Source: Endozoicomonas sp. G2_1 (GTDB lineage Bacteria > Pseudomonadota > Gammaproteobacteria > Enterobacterales > Alteromonadaceae). Taken from it: 64,000 nt of DNA. Of the stretch, positions 44,739 through 55,399 are shown in pieces. Numbering within the stretch: position 1 is the first letter of the stretch; every line of letters begins with the position of its first letter. The notes below the pieces were generated by a model. The model saw nothing but the letters and a program-made list of their open reading frames with translations. It was not told the DNA's origin and did no database searches. A program made the translations under genes and the position numbers. The stretch spans positions 124,001-188,000 of the forward strand of contig NZ_JAGHQT010000002.1 of the NCBI RefSeq assembly GCF_017744155.1, read 5' to 3'.

Positions 44739-45419
44739 TTAACTTTGTTCAAACATTGTTTGTTGTAACAGTTTTTGCGCTTGCTCTTGGCTACCTTCCT
44801 CAAACTTGAGGCCAAGCGAGACGTTATTACCCGCTTTTTTAGCGTTACACACTGTTGCTTCCATGTTGAGGTTACTCAGACCGCGGAAGTCTTCGACAAC
44901 AAGCTTGATTTTTTGACCATTGGTCATCAATAGTGGGTCACCATTATAAATGATGACCTGACAGCCCGAATTAGAGATATTAACAATATTGGCTTTCCAA
45001 TATTCTTTATCTGCGCCAACTTTAATAGCGATATCAGTGTCTATGCGTACAGCAGAGCGCAAGCTTTGTAGGGTAACGTTTTTAGGGAATTCTAAGGTCA
45101 GAATTCGAGAAGGGATTTGTAGCGTTTGCCTAATTTGGCTAACGAAAGCGACAATAGCACCCTCGTGGCCTTCAATTAAGCCGCGCACGGTAACATTGGC
45201 TCCCGGCTGCATGTACTGGCCAAAGCTGCCAAGTTTACTTGCTTCGGGCGATTGAATTAAAACGTAGTCTTTAGGTAGATAACCAATAAAACAGGTACGG
45301 AACTTACCTTTTTTACCGGCAGGAGTGACCAAATCTAAGGTTACTGTTGCGCCAGCTTGTAACAAACCTAAATTTCGACTTAGGCGTTCAGCGGTCGGCA
45401 TTTGTAACTGATTAGGCAT
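44739..45419 (-). CDS. PilZ-domain protein (YcgR-like flagellar brake)
   Basis: A 226-aa protein with an N-terminal YcgR/PilZN-like beta domain (about 20-105) and a C-terminal PilZ domain. The c-di-GMP motif shows an arginine pair in LRSAVRIDTDI, followed by VNISNSGCQVII (N-x-S-x-x-G) and CNAKKAGNNVSLGLKF. PilZ proteins bind cyclic di-GMP and in the YcgR family slow the flagellar motor. The RxxxR here is R-S-A-V-R, consistent with binding. It lies 103 bp beyond der on the same strand. No flagellar gene is close, so a different target (pili, exopolysaccharide) is possible. Confidence 0.85.
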   Translation of the reverse strand: MPNQLQMPTAERLSRNLGLLQAGATVTLDLVTPAGKKGKFRTCFIGYLPKDYVLIQSPEASKLGSFGQYMQPGANVTVRGLIEGHEGAIVAFVSQIRQTLQIPSRILTLEFPKNVTLQSLRSAVRIDTDIAIKVGADKEYWKANIVNISNSGCQVIIYNGDPLLMTNGQKIKLVVEDFRGLSNLNMEATVCNAKKAGNNVSLGLKFEEGSQEQAQKLLQQTMFEQS

Positions 45420-45522
45420 AACTGCAAGGCATCCTTTAACGTTTAGAAAAACAATGTAACTTAGCTATCGCGCAAAATAAAGCACAAAAGCCAAGTTACC
45501 GCTGCCATTCGATATCCTGTTA

Positions 45523-47022
45523 TTAATCTTCAGTTTTTTTATAACCCTGAGTCGCGCGAGCGCGTTTCTTTTGCTCGGTATAAGTAAGCTTTTTCTTACC
45601 GGCAAATGGATTTGAAGTTTCTCTAAACTCAATCTTGATCGGCGTACCCATTATTTTCAGTGACTTGCGATAGTAGTTCATCAAGTAGCGCTTGTAAGAA
45701 GGAGGTAGCTGTTTCACCTGGTTGCCGTGAATAACCACGATAGGTGGGTTATAACCACCAGCGTGAGCATACTTCAATTTGATGCGGCGGCCATTGTGCA
45801 TTGGTGGCTGATGATCAAACACCGCCATATCTAAAATCTTAGTGACCATAGAGGTTGAAATGCGCTTAGTTGCCGAAACAAAGGCTTCTTCAACAGACTC
45901 GTATAAGTGACCAACACCCGTACCGTGTAAGGCCGAAATAAAGTGAATACGGGCAAAGTCAATAAAGCCCAAACGGCGGTCAAGTTCTGACTTGATACGA
46001 TCTTTAACATCTTCATCAAGACCGTCCCACTTATTCACAGCCAACACTAATGAGCGCCCTGCTTCCAAAATAAAACCCAACAAGCTCAAGTCTTGATCAG
46101 TAATTCCTTCACGAGCATCGATAATTAACAAACAAACGTTAGCGTCTTCAATCGCTCGTAAGGTTTTAATCACAGAGTATTTTTCAACGACGTCAGAAAC
46201 GTTTTTACGACGTCGAATACCAGCAGTATCAATTAAGGTATACTCGCGGCCATTGCGCTCCATCGGAATGTAAACACTGTCGCGAGTCGTGCCTGGCATG
46301 TCGTAAACAACTACGCGTTCCTCACCAAGAATGCGATTGGTCAGTGTTGATTTACCTACATTGGGCTTACCAATAATTGCTAATTTAATTTTATCATCGT
46401 GCTCTGGCGCATCAATTTCAGGTTCCCTTCCATGCTCATAATTAGCTTCTTCAAAATTAGCGTCTGACTCTGGGTCAAAGTCTTCAGTGAACTGCTCTTG
46501 CTGTGTTGATTTTTTCTCTTCCAATTCAGCAATATGAGGTTGTAGCGCCAGTGTCAGCAGCTGAGTAACGCCGCGTCCGTGAGCAGCAGCAATTTGATGA
46601 ACCGTTTCACCGAGCGATAAAGCATAAAATTCACCTACCGCTGAGTCAGCATCAATACCATCAACTTTGTTGGCCGCTAAAAAGACACGCTTGTTTTGCT
46701 TGCGCAGGTAGTCAGCAATACTTTGATCAGCAGAAGTTAAACCAGCTCTGGCGTCAACTAAGAACAAAACGGCATCCGCTTCTTCAATCGCCATCAGTGA
46801 TTGTTCAGCCATTAACGCATCAATGCCTTCTTCATCGCCATGAATACCACCAGTATCAATAACAATAAATGGATGCTCTTCAACTTGCGCTTGGCCATAT
46901 TGACGATCTCGGGTCAATCCCGGGTAATCAGCTACTAACGCATCACGTGAACGTGTTAAACGGTTAAATAATGTTGATTTACCAACATTGGGACGACCCA
47001 CTAAAGCAACAACAGGAAGCAT
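45523..47022 (-). CDS. der: GTPase Der (ribosome assembly)
   Basis: Der (EngA) is an essential double GTPase that acts in maturation of the 50S ribosomal subunit. The 499-aa protein has two G domains: GRPNVGKST at 9-17 with DTGG and NKVDG, and GKPNVGKST near 218 with DTAG and NKWDG. The C-terminal KH-like domain carries [24 protein letters not shown]. An acidic insertion of about 35 residues separates the two G domains, as in many gammaproteobacteria. It is the last gene of the bamB cluster, but a strong hairpin lies between bamB and it. Confidence 0.97.
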   Translation of the reverse strand: MLPVVALVGRPNVGKSTLFNRLTRSRDALVADYPGLTRDRQYGQAQVEEHPFIVIDTGGIHGDEEGIDALMAEQSLMAIEEADAVLFLVDARAGLTSADQSIADYLRKQNKRVFLAANKVDGIDADSAVGEFYALSLGETVHQIAAAHGRGVTQLLTLALQPHIAELEEKKSTQQEQFTEDFDPESDANFEEANYEHGREPEIDAPEHDDKIKLAIIGKPNVGKSTLTNRILGEERVVVYDMPGTTRDSVYIPMERNGREYTLIDTAGIRRRKNVSDVVEKYSVIKTLRAIEDANVCLLIIDAREGITDQDLSLLGFILEAGRSLVLAVNKWDGLDEDVKDRIKSELDRRLGFIDFARIHFISALHGTGVGHLYESVEEAFVSATKRISTSMVTKILDMAVFDHQPPMHNGRRIKLKYAHAGGYNPPIVVIHGNQVKQLPPSYKRYLMNYYRKSLKIMGTPIKIEFRETSNPFAGKKKLTYTEQKKRARATQGYKKTED

Positions 47023-47058
47023 GAGACCCTCAAAAATTCAATTCTTTAAAAAACAAAC

Positions 47059-47090
47059 AACGGCTCTGACACTTATGCATCAGAGCCGTT
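47059..47090 (-). terminator. Hairpin terminator between bamB and der
   Basis: Arms AACGGCTCTGA (47059-47069) and its complement (47080-47090) with a 10-nt loop lie 24 bp beyond the bamB stop. On the minus strand the hairpin is followed by a T-rich run (GTTGTTTGTTTTTT). It should end or attenuate the bamB transcript before der. Confidence 0.8.
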
Positions 47091-47113
47091 TTAATTCTAG
47101 TATATTCTGCGAC

Positions 47114-48337
47114 TTACGGGATAGTAATCGCTTCAATATCACCATCGCGTGATTGTACGTACAAAACATTGCCTGCCACCACAGGACTGGTGTAAATAGC
47201 ACTTTCACCAACTGTAGTTATAAGCGCATTAAATGCACCAACGCGATGTCGAGCGACAAATTCGCCAGTTTCTTGGTCAATAAAGTGAAGATAACCTTCA
47301 AAATCACCAACGGCAAGGTAATCACCAATCACAGCAGGACCCGTTACTTGGCGATTAGTCAATAACAATTGGCTCCAACGTTCTAAACCATTGTTGCGGT
47401 CTACTGCATAAATGTGGCCTTTAACATCAGTTAAAAATAACGCATTACCGCTAATTGCCAAACTACGGTATGAAGAGTATTGACGACTCCACAACACTCG
47501 CCCCGATCTCAAATCTACAGCTACTAAGTTACCGCGAGAAGAAATTGAGTAAATTTTATCGCCAAAAACCAATGGTTTACTATCAACATCAATAACGCGT
47601 TCTAGTTCAGTTGAACCAGAGGCTTCACCAACAGGAGCTGTCCACGCTTGTTGGCCGCGATCAAGCACAAAGACAGTTAAATCACCACTTGCTGTGCCAA
47701 CTAACACACCGCCAGAAGCTACAACCGGTGCACTAATGCCACGCAGAGATAACGGTGGTACATCTAACTCTGTTTGCCATAATTCTTTGCCATCCGCTGC
47801 ATCAAACGCTTTCATTGCACCTGAAGCACTATTGACCACTAACACACCTTCACCGATGCCCGGCGCAGCAATAATTTCGCCTTTGATTTTAGCTGTCCAG
47901 CTCACTGAACCAGTTTCAGCGTCAAGCGCATAAACATCGCCGTTTTCGCTGCCGTAAAAAACTTTGTTGATACCAGTTACTGGTCCGCCATTAAGCAGCG
48001 CTGATTGACGATCTTGCCAAAAACTGCGTTCATCGCTTAAATCACTTAAGTCGGTTTTCCACAGCTCTTTACCTGTGTTTTGGTCAAAGGCTACCGCATC
48101 GCCAACTCGGCTTGCGGTAAACACTTTGCCATAGGCAACTGCTGGCTTTAAGCGCGAAAAATATTTATCAACACCGTCAACACTGTCGCTCCAAACAACT
48201 TTGGGATCAAACTGCTCAGTAATATCAGTGAGCTCAGCAACGCGTGTGCTTTCATCTTCATCATCAGTCGATGAACAAGCAATCAAACTTGAGCAAACGA
48301 CGGCTAGTAGGGCAAACTTTTTATAAGAAAAACTCAC
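47114..48337 (-). CDS. bamB: Outer-membrane assembly lipoprotein BamB
   Basis: BamB is a lipoprotein of the BAM complex that inserts beta-barrel proteins into the outer membrane. The 407-aa protein has a lipobox IACSST (Cys near residue 21) and a mature part of eight PQQ-like beta-propeller blades, each with Trp and Gly-rich turns (FDQNTGKELWKTDLS, LDAETGSVSWTAKIKGE, FDAADGKELWQTELDV, VDLRSGRVLWSRQYSS, VDRNNGLERWSQLL). Length matches E. coli BamB (392 aa). The start is GTG, with AGGA about seven bases upstream. It follows yfgM, as in the conserved cluster, and is closed by a terminator. Confidence 0.96.
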   Translation of the reverse strand: MSFSYKKFALLAVVCSSLIACSSTDDEDESTRVAELTDITEQFDPKVVWSDSVDGVDKYFSRLKPAVAYGKVFTASRVGDAVAFDQNTGKELWKTDLSDLSDERSFWQDRQSALLNGGPVTGINKVFYGSENGDVYALDAETGSVSWTAKIKGEIIAAPGIGEGVLVVNSASGAMKAFDAADGKELWQTELDVPPLSLRGISAPVVASGGVLVGTASGDLTVFVLDRGQQAWTAPVGEASGSTELERVIDVDSKPLVFGDKIYSISSRGNLVAVDLRSGRVLWSRQYSSYRSLAISGNALFLTDVKGHIYAVDRNNGLERWSQLLLTNRQVTGPAVIGDYLAVGDFEGYLHFIDQETGEFVARHRVGAFNALITTVGESAIYTSPVVAGNVLYVQSRDGDIEAITIP

Positions 48338-48409
48338 ATTTATTCCTGTAGTAACAAAACGATAGTATCGGCAACGTCGAATTCAGATGTTAGACGACAA
48401 GGTTTAACA

Positions 48410-49048
48410 CTAGTTGGGTAAATTAATTGCCTGCGCTAAATCATCTAACTTCATTTGCAATGCTGGACTTGATGCTAGACCATCAGCGTCAATTGCTGCT
48501 TGGTAAGCACTGCGTGCTAAGTCTGCTTTACCCTGTTTAAGGTAAACATCACCTTTTGCTTCTTCAACAGTCGCTTTAAACGACGCTGGCAGTTCAGCTG
48601 ATAACGTGGTTAATGCTTCTTGATAGTTCTCTTGTTGCATTTGAACACGCGCCAAACGAACTGTTGCAATACCTTTGATACCTTGGTCAGCCGCTTTAGT
48701 AACAGCTGCCGCCAAGTGTTTTTCAGCTTTAGCGTAGTCTTGTGATTCAACCGCAGTTTTAGCCAAGGCAAACTCAGCAAAAGCCGCGAGGCTTGTTTCA
48801 GCATTATTGGCAACAAACTTGTCAGCAGCAGCTGGTAAATCGGCAGCATTTTTAGCACCTGCATCTACCATAGTTTGATAGGCATCAGTCACTTTAGTTT
48901 CATCGGCCAATTTACTATCTTGATAATAGTTAAAACCAATAAAGCCACCTAAACCAACAATTAAACCGGCAATAATAGAATTGCCGTTTTCTTGCCAAAA
49001 CGACTTAATCGCTTCGACTTGTTGTTCTTCCGTTTGAAACTCTGGCAC
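48410..49048 (-). CDS. yfgM: YfgM, Sec-translocon-associated protein
   Basis: YfgM is an inner-membrane protein with a periplasmic TPR-like domain. It associates with SecYEG and PpiD and links secretion to periplasmic chaperones. The 212-aa protein has a short cytoplasmic start (EFQTEEQQVEAIKSFWQENG), one membrane segment (SIIAGLIVGLGGFIGFNYYQD), and a helical repeat region (DYAKAEKHLAAAVTKAADQG, ENYQEALTTLSAELPASF). A GTG start at 49048 is proposed because AAAGGG lies six bases before it and the extra seven codons upstream (from TTG) encode non-conserved residues. The cluster position between hisS and bamB is the usual one. Confidence 0.9.
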   Translation of the reverse strand: MPEFQTEEQQVEAIKSFWQENGNSIIAGLIVGLGGFIGFNYYQDSKLADETKVTDAYQTMVDAGAKNAADLPAAADKFVANNAETSLAAFAEFALAKTAVESQDYAKAEKHLAAAVTKAADQGIKGIATVRLARVQMQQENYQEALTTLSAELPASFKATVEEAKGDVYLKQGKADLARSAYQAAIDADGLASSPALQMKLDDLAQAINLPN

Positions 49049-49124
49049 AATAAACCCTTTACTTTTCAATACTTAATTAATTTTTATTTTGTGTTATTAA
49101 CTACGCTGCTATTAATCAATAGTG

Positions 49125-50402
49125 CTAATTAATCAATTCTTCGAGTAAGCTCGGTACCTGGTCAAAAGGTACGCTAATTTGCTCTTTGCGCTCGCGTAAG
49201 TACTTAACCGTAGCGACTTGCTGAGCAATTTCATCTTCGCCCAAAATAATCGCAATACTCGCGGCAGATTTATCTGCCCGCTTCATTTGTTTTTTGAAGT
49301 TACCGCCACCACAGTGACACTGAATACGCGCTTCAGGCACCTCATCTCGCCACATTTCGGCAAGTTGATTGGCTTTGATATCAACGCCGTCACCCAACAT
49401 GGCAACATAAACATCGACTTGTGGGCGAACATTATTGACTTTTTCCAAACTGGTTAGCAACAACACTAAGCGCTCAATACCCAAGGCAAAACCGAAGCCT
49501 GACGTACCTTTACCACCTAACTGTTCAACAAGGCCATCGTAACGGCCACCAGCACATACGGTACCTTGAGCACCTAAACTGGTTGTTACCCACTCGAATA
49601 CGGTGCGATTATAGTAATCTAAGCCGCGTACCAAACGCTCATTAATGACATAGTCAATGCCTGCAGCTTCCAAACGCTGACATAAACTAGCAAAATGCTC
49701 GCGTGATTCTTCACCTAGGTACTCAGACAATTTTGGCGCATTAACCAAAGCTGCTTGCACCTCTGGATTCTTGCTATCTAACACGCGCAATGGGTTAGTG
49801 TGCATTCTGCGTTTACTGTCTTCGTCGAGTTTTTCTTCGTGCTCGGTGAGATAGGCGACTAACGCGTCGCGGTACTCAGCGCGTTCTTCATTAGAACCTA
49901 GCGTGTTCAGCTCTAGTGTGACCACGTCGTTGATGCCAAGTTCCCGCCAAAGTCTTGCCGAGAGCATAATAACTTCTGCATCAATATCTGGTGTCGCTAT
50001 ACCAAAAGCTTCAATACCAAATTGATGGAACTGACGATAACGACCTTTTTGCGGTCTTTCGTGGCGGAACATCGGCCCCATGTACCACAAGCGCTGTTCT
50101 TGGTTGTATAGCAAACCGTGTTGATTACCGGCGCGAACACAACTGGCGGTCCCCTCTGGTCGCAAGGTTAAACTGTCGCCATTGCGATCGTCAAAAGTGT
50201 ACATTTCTTTTTCAACAATATCGGTAACTTCACCGATAGAGCGTTTAAAAAGAGCCGTTGATTCAACAATTGGCATTCTAATTTCAGAAAAACCATAATT
50301 ACTGGCAACACGACGTAACGTCGCTTCAACCATTTGCCAAATATTGGTCTCGCTTGGCAAACAATCATTCATGCCGCGAACCGCTTGAATTGCTTTACTC
50401 AC
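49125..50402 (-). CDS. hisS: Histidyl-tRNA synthetase
   Basis: HisRS charges tRNA-His with histidine and ATP. The 425-aa class II synthetase shows motif 1 around [15 protein letters not shown] and [16 protein letters not shown], motif 2 in [23 protein letters not shown], and the histidine-specific [15 protein letters not shown] and [13 protein letters not shown]. The C-terminal anticodon-binding domain follows VDVYVAMLG. The start codon is GTG. It lies between ispG and yfgM, as in other gammaproteobacteria. Confidence 0.97.
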   Translation of the reverse strand: MSKAIQAVRGMNDCLPSETNIWQMVEATLRRVASNYGFSEIRMPIVESTALFKRSIGEVTDIVEKEMYTFDDRNGDSLTLRPEGTASCVRAGNQHGLLYNQEQRLWYMGPMFRHERPQKGRYRQFHQFGIEAFGIATPDIDAEVIMLSARLWRELGINDVVTLELNTLGSNEERAEYRDALVAYLTEHEEKLDEDSKRRMHTNPLRVLDSKNPEVQAALVNAPKLSEYLGEESREHFASLCQRLEAAGIDYVINERLVRGLDYYNRTVFEWVTTSLGAQGTVCAGGRYDGLVEQLGGKGTSGFGFALGIERLVLLLTSLEKVNNVRPQVDVYVAMLGDGVDIKANQLAEMWRDEVPEARIQCHCGGGNFKKQMKRADKSAASIAIILGEDEIAQQVATVKYLRERKEQISVPFDQVPSLLEELIN

Positions 50403-50510
50403 GTAAACAGCTCTCTCTAATACTTTTAAAATTGCAAACGCGCATTATAGGGCGTGAATTAATAAACGCAAAATTAATCGATTTTTAATCAACTAAGATG
50501 TTAATTGGCT

Positions 50511-51629
50511 TTATTCGACTTCTTTAACATCAATTTTGTTAGCTTCGTCCATTATTTTGGCCTTAGCTCTAATTTTTGCTTCTAATTGATTAACTAAGTC
50601 GTTATTGTCAAAGCGCTCGCGTTGGCGAACACCGTCGAGGTAAAAGCCACTTTTCTTACTACTACCGGTAAGACCTAAATCAGAGACTTCTGCTTCACCT
50701 GGGCCATTAACAATACAGCCAATAATCGATACGTCCATTGGCGTAATAATATCTTCTAAGCGCTCTTCAAGTGCATTGACGGTATTAATAACATCGAACT
50801 CTTGTCTTGAACAACTTGGGCAAGCAATAAAATTAATGCCTCTACTGCGAATTTTAAGTGACTTTAAAATATCAAAGCCAACTTTAATCTCTTCAACTGG
50901 GTTGGCAGCTAATGACACCCGCAAAGTGTCACCAATACCTTCGGAAAGTAACATGCCTAAACCAATCGCCGACTTAACCGAGCCAGAGCGCAAACCGCCA
51001 GCTTCAGTAATGCCCAAGTGAAGTGGGTTATCGATTTGTTTCGCCAGCAAGCGATAGGCGCCAACCGCCAAGAATACATCAGACGCTTTTACACTCACTT
51101 TAAAGTCGTGAAAATTTAATCTATCGAGAATATCAACATGGCGCATGGCCGACTCTAACAAGGCCTCAGGCGTTGGCTCACCATACTTTTCTTGTAAGTC
51201 TTTTTCTAACGAGCCACCGTTTACACCAATGCGAATAGGAATACCGTTATCGCGCGCAGATGCAACCACCGCTTGAATACGCTCTTCTTTACCGATGTTT
51301 CCCGGGTTAATACGCAAACAATCGGCACCGTATTCCGCAACTTTCAGTGCAATTCGATAATCAAAGTGAATGTCAGTCACTAGTGGTACATCGACTTGCT
51401 GTTTAATTTGCTTAAACGCTTCAGCAGCGTCCATAGTCGGTACACTGACGCGAACAATGTCGGCTCCAACGGCTTCGAGAGCTTTAATTTGAGCAACGGT
51501 GGCATCAACATCAGTAGTCAATGTGTTAGTCATAGACTGAACGCTAATGGGGGCATCGCCGCCAACAGGTACGTTGCCGACCATGATCTGACGGGATTTG
51601 CGACGAACAATAGGAGATTCTTTAAACAT
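50511..51629 (-). CDS. ispG: 4-hydroxy-3-methylbut-2-enyl diphosphate synthase (IspG)
   Basis: IspG converts methylerythritol cyclodiphosphate to HMBPP, the penultimate step of the non-mevalonate isoprenoid pathway, using a [4Fe-4S] cluster. The 372-aa protein has the TIM-barrel start ([30 protein letters not shown]), the phosphate loop [11 protein letters not shown], and cluster cysteines in [13 protein letters not shown] (two) and [12 protein letters not shown] (one). Length agrees with E. coli. It is transcribed after rodZ with 37 bp between. Confidence 0.97.
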   Translation of the reverse strand: MFKESPIVRRKSRQIMVGNVPVGGDAPISVQSMTNTLTTDVDATVAQIKALEAVGADIVRVSVPTMDAAEAFKQIKQQVDVPLVTDIHFDYRIALKVAEYGADCLRINPGNIGKEERIQAVVASARDNGIPIRIGVNGGSLEKDLQEKYGEPTPEALLESAMRHVDILDRLNFHDFKVSVKASDVFLAVGAYRLLAKQIDNPLHLGITEAGGLRSGSVKSAIGLGMLLSEGIGDTLRVSLAANPVEEIKVGFDILKSLKIRSRGINFIACPSCSRQEFDVINTVNALEERLEDIITPMDVSIIGCIVNGPGEAEVSDLGLTGSSKKSGFYLDGVRQRERFDNNDLVNQLEAKIRAKAKIMDEANKIDVKEVE

Positions 51630-51666
51630 GATGTTGAATAATTTTTTCGATTAACACTAATGAATT

Positions 51667-52752
51667 CTATGAGCTAAAAGGTAAGGTAAATTTAGCTATA
51701 TTACCGGGGCCAAATTGTGACATATCTTGCGCCTGACCAGCAAACTTAATTTCAACCAGCTCAGGCTTACCCAAGGTAACATTAAACGGTGCTAAACCTG
51801 AAACAGTCATAACATAATCCGCTTTTTTAATGCCCCAAGCTAAACGCTCGCCGCTTGCGTCATAAATATTGACCCAACAATCACCGGCAAAAGTAAATTC
51901 AAGATCAACGACTTGACCGACTTGCTGATTACCATCACTCAATGTTTGTGACAGAGACTCTGATAATTGTTTAGACGGTTTATTTGAGCCAATCGGGGAC
52001 TGTATCGATAATTGATTTAACGGCGAATTCTCATAGGCTATCTGCTGAACTTCGAGGCTTTCTTGATCAGCAGTGAGATTAGCAGATGTTGCACTACTCA
52101 GTTCAACAGTCTCTTGAGTTTGGCTTACGTCGATTGGCGCTATCGACTCTTGAGCAGATACTTGAGTGGGTGCTTGAGCAGCTGAAGCTTGTTGTTCAAC
52201 TATGCTCGTATTGTCAGCTAAATTAGCTTCATCGGTAGTAAAACTAGACAGTTGACTTAACTTAGCGGCGCCATTTTCTTGAAAAAACCAAAGTACAGTT
52301 GAGGCAATCAACAAAATAAAAATCAGGTAAGTGAACCACTTCAAGCGGCTATGCTCTGCTTGTTTGCGGGTAATTTTCGAAAAGCTCTGCATTTCTGCAC
52401 CCTGCTTTTCAGCAACACCAAGCATGTCATAACTCGACAAAATATCTTTTTCACTAACGCCAACCAGTTTGGCGTAGTTGCGCAGGTAACCGCGGTTAAA
52501 AGTCGAAGGCAGAGCGCGGTCGTAATGATCTTGCTCGATTTCTTTCACTAATGCGATGCGAAAGTTGAGCTGTTTAGCGACTTGCTCAACAGTTAGACCC
52601 ATTTTTTCACGTGCATCGCTAAGTAATTGACCGGGCCCGATAATCTCAGTTTCATCGGTTAATTCTAGCGGCGGCTCCGAACCTTTATTTGATTTGGCTA
52701 ACTCCTTGTCAGCTTTGCTGTCATCCGATAAAGAACTGCTTTGTTTAGCCAT
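51667..52752 (-). CDS. rodZ: RodZ, cytoskeletal cell-shape protein
   Basis: RodZ is a bitopic inner-membrane protein that binds MreB and helps place cell-wall synthesis. The 361-aa protein has a helix-turn-helix domain (ARE-KMGLTVEQVAKQLNFRIALVKEIEQDHYD, about 45-80, then FNRGYLRNYAKLVGV), a membrane segment near 137-156 (WFTYLIFILLIASTVLWFF), a Gln/Ser/Thr-rich linker, and a C-terminal DUF4115 beta domain (VVDLEFTFAGDCWVNIYDASGERLAWGI). The start codon overlaps the pilW stop by one base (TAATG), indicating coupling. Confidence 0.93.
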   Translation of the reverse strand: MAKQSSSLSDDSKADKELAKSNKGSEPPLELTDETEIIGPGQLLSDAREKMGLTVEQVAKQLNFRIALVKEIEQDHYDRALPSTFNRGYLRNYAKLVGVSEKDILSSYDMLGVAEKQGAEMQSFSKITRKQAEHSRLKWFTYLIFILLIASTVLWFFQENGAAKLSQLSSFTTDEANLADNTSIVEQQASAAQAPTQVSAQESIAPIDVSQTQETVELSSATSANLTADQESLEVQQIAYENSPLNQLSIQSPIGSNKPSKQLSESLSQTLSDGNQQVGQVVDLEFTFAGDCWVNIYDASGERLAWGIKKADYVMTVSGLAPFNVTLGKPELVEIKFAGQAQDMSQFGPGNIAKFTLPFSS

Positions 52753-54137
52753 TAATTTACTACCGCTTTTTTCGGATCAGCCAAATAAATCACTTGCCCT
52801 ATTTTGATAACATTTGACCGTCTAATACTGTTCCAGCGCTTAAGACTACTCATGTGAATATTATATTTCTTTGAGATAGAAAATAAGCTTTCGCCCTTGC
52901 TTACCACGTGAACGGGTAAGGTCATCATGCTTTGACCTTGATTTTGGCTTTCAGTTCGATTTTTTTTATTTTCAGGTGAGTTAGCTTGATCAGTGTCATT
53001 TTTTGCAACGACTTCAGCAGGTTTCAACAAGGATTGTTGATTGCCCTTCTCAGCCGAATTAGCTGTTTCAGGTTTACTTAACTTAGAGCCTACCTGCATA
53101 GCTACATTACTTTTTTCTGATTTGGTATCAGGCTTGGCAACACTAGCTGATTTGTCAGCCATAGGGTTAGCGGACTTAGTTGTTACCTTAGTTAGCTTCT
53201 GATTCTTGACTGTCTTTGTTTTTGGCGCTTGTTTTTTCGGTGCCTGTATTTTAGGTGAAAGTACGACAACGCGTTTTTTGCTAACCTTGTCTTCGCCTTG
53301 CTGGCTCGCCTGATAATCTTGCGCCAATTTATCAGCTTCGATTTCTCGCAGGCCATTAAGCAAATATTGCTTGGCCGGATAACTATTGGCAAACATATTG
53401 ACCAACATGGCACCGTAATTTTTTGCCACTTGTCGCTTAAACTGTTTTTGATAAATTTTGTAGGCTAAGGCTAGTGCATCGGGAGTAAAACGGCGCGTCG
53501 CTTTCTCGTAACGGGTAAAGTAGCCTTGTGCTTTAACATAATCTGATTTGGCATATTGCAATTGTGTCATTTGCAACAAGGCTGATGCACTCGACGGATT
53601 GTGCTGAATGGCTTTATCTAAGTAGTGTTCAGCTTTGTCAAACTTGCGCGCTTTAACCTGACACAAGGCTAAATTTTCATAACTGTCAGCAACCAAAATG
53701 TAACTTGGAATGCTAATCGCTTTGAGAAATTGCTTTTCTGCTTCGTCGTATTTTTCTTGGCGACACAAAAAGACACCGTAGTTATTGAGGGTGTCGGCAT
53801 CGTCAGAGTCTAACGATAGTGCTTTTTTATATGCTTGAGTTGCTTGTTCTGGCTCACCCACCGTTTCATAGTAATGAGCAAATGAGGTATAAACAGCGAC
53901 TAAATTAGGGGCAAAACGTTTGGCTTTTTCTAAGTTGATCTTAGCTTGTTTGGTGTTACCAACCTTTAAATAGCCCAAACCAAGCGAGATTCGAGTCATG
54001 GCTATTTCATTTTGGGTGGCGTCGTTAACAACAACAGGTTCTTTATTGTTTTGGTAAGTTTGAGTAACACAACCGCTCAAACTTACCACAGTGGTAGTCA
54101 ATGCTACAGCAACGCCAATCTTCAATCGACTTTTCAT
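52752..54137 (-). CDS. pilW: Type IV pilus lipoprotein PilW/PilF with C-terminal LysM extension
   Basis: PilW (PilF) is an outer-membrane lipoprotein with TPRs needed to assemble the PilQ secretin in type IV pilus formation. The 461-aa protein has a lipobox LSGC (Cys near 23), TPR motifs between about 50 and 270 (ARTIS-like ISLGLGYLKVGNTKQAKINLEKA, YETVGEPEQATQAYKKALSLD, CRQEKYDEAEKQFLKAI, and others), a basic Lys/Ser-rich linker, and a LysM domain near the C-terminus (PVHVVSKGESLFSISKKYNI, RSNVIKIGQVIYLAD). Typical PilF is about 250 aa, so the linker and LysM are an addition that would bind peptidoglycan. The start is set by conserved MKSRLKIG. Confidence 0.88.
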   Translation of the reverse strand: MKSRLKIGVAVALTTTVVSLSGCVTQTYQNNKEPVVVNDATQNEIAMTRISLGLGYLKVGNTKQAKINLEKAKRFAPNLVAVYTSFAHYYETVGEPEQATQAYKKALSLDSDDADTLNNYGVFLCRQEKYDEAEKQFLKAISIPSYILVADSYENLALCQVKARKFDKAEHYLDKAIQHNPSSASALLQMTQLQYAKSDYVKAQGYFTRYEKATRRFTPDALALAYKIYQKQFKRQVAKNYGAMLVNMFANSYPAKQYLLNGLREIEADKLAQDYQASQQGEDKVSKKRVVVLSPKIQAPKKQAPKTKTVKNQKLTKVTTKSANPMADKSASVAKPDTKSEKSNVAMQVGSKLSKPETANSAEKGNQQSLLKPAEVVAKNDTDQANSPENKKNRTESQNQGQSMMTLPVHVVSKGESLFSISKKYNIHMSSLKRWNSIRRSNVIKIGQVIYLADPKKAVVN

Positions 54138-54166
54138 GATAACAGCCAAGGGTAACTATCTGGATA

Positions 54167-55315
54167 TCAGACCATTTTTACCGAAATTTCGTCATCTTGC
54201 ATCTGTTTTTTTTCTGCCGCTTGCTTAGCGATAAAAGCGGTGCGTTTAGTGCGGTCTAAAACATCGCCAGCAAGTTGGCCACAGGCTGCGTCAATATCGT
54301 CGCCGCGAGTACGACGAGTAATCACAGTCAAGCCATAGCTTTGCAGTACTTTGTCAAAACGGTCGATACGCGAGTTACTCGAGCGCTTATACGGTGAACC
54401 CGGGTATGGGTTAAACGGGATCAAATTAATCTTGCTCGGCAGATCTTTTAAGGCATGAGCAAGTTCATGCGCCTGTTCGGTACTGTCGTTCACGTGATCA
54501 AGCATAACGTATTCGATGGTTGCCTGTTTATTGGCTTTTGAACCGTCAACGTAGCGTCCTGCCGCCGCCAAGAACTCTTCTAATGGATACTTTTTATTGA
54601 TTGGCACTAATTCATCACGCAGCGCGTTGTTTGGCGCATGAACTGAAATTGCCAAGGCACAATCAATTTTTTCTTTGAGCATATCAAGCGCCGGTACTAC
54701 ACCAGAAGTACTGACAGTAACGCGGCGTTTTGACAAACCATAGCCCAAGTCATTAAGCATGGTATCAAGTGCCGGAATAAGGTTTTTCATATTCAACAAC
54801 GGCTCGCCCATGCCCATCATCACGATATTGGTGATAGGTCGAGTACCGGCAATACGAGTCGCGCCAATATCGTTAGCAACGCGCCACACTTGGCCAATAA
54901 TTTCAGCCATTGATAAGTTGCGGTTAAAACCCTGCTGAGCTGTAGAACAGAAGCTACACTCTAGCGCACAGCCAACTTGCGAAGACACACATAAGGTTGC
55001 GCGATTGTTTTCAGGGATCCAAACGGTCTCTACTTCTTGGCCGCCCTCAAGCTTTAACGCATACTTAATAGTACCGTCGTTCGACACTTGTTTTTGCGAA
55101 ATTTCCGGCGCTTTAATTTCACAAAGGCGTGCTAATTTTTCTCGCAAACCTTTGTTGAAGTTAGTCATTTTTTCAAAGTCGTCATAACCAAAGTGATACA
55201 TCCACTTCATTAATTGGTCAGCGCGAAACGGCTTTTCACCAATTTCAGCAAAATACTCACGCAGCATTTTATGATCAAAATTCAGTAGGTTTACTTTTGG
55301 GGTTACATCAGTCAT
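54167..55315 (-). CDS. rlmN: Dual-specificity RNA methyltransferase RlmN
   Basis: RlmN is a radical-SAM enzyme that makes m2A2503 in 23S rRNA and m2A37 in some tRNAs. The 382-aa protein has the cluster-binding Cx3Cx2C in [12 protein letters not shown], the GMGEPLLN motif, and the second essential Cys in CGQLAGD near the C-terminus, as required for its ping-pong mechanism. The ATG at 55315 gives the family start ([16 protein letters not shown]). The reading frame extends 24 codons further, but these are not conserved. It leads the cluster rlmN-pilW-rodZ-ispG-hisS-yfgM-bamB-der. Confidence 0.96.
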   Translation of the reverse strand: MTDVTPKVNLLNFDHKMLREYFAEIGEKPFRADQLMKWMYHFGYDDFEKMTNFNKGLREKLARLCEIKAPEISQKQVSNDGTIKYALKLEGGQEVETVWIPENNRATLCVSSQVGCALECSFCSTAQQGFNRNLSMAEIIGQVWRVANDIGATRIAGTRPITNIVMMGMGEPLLNMKNLIPALDTMLNDLGYGLSKRRVTVSTSGVVPALDMLKEKIDCALAISVHAPNNALRDELVPINKKYPLEEFLAAAGRYVDGSKANKQATIEYVMLDHVNDSTEQAHELAHALKDLPSKINLIPFNPYPGSPYKRSSNSRIDRFDKVLQSYGLTVITRRTRGDDIDAACGQLAGDVLDRTKRTAFIAKQAAEKKQMQDDEISVKMV

Positions 55316-55399
55316 GTAGTTTGATCTCAACAACTCAAAGATAACGGAAAAATAGTAAAGGGCGCGAATTGTACACTTTTTGTGCACAAGTCACAATCG

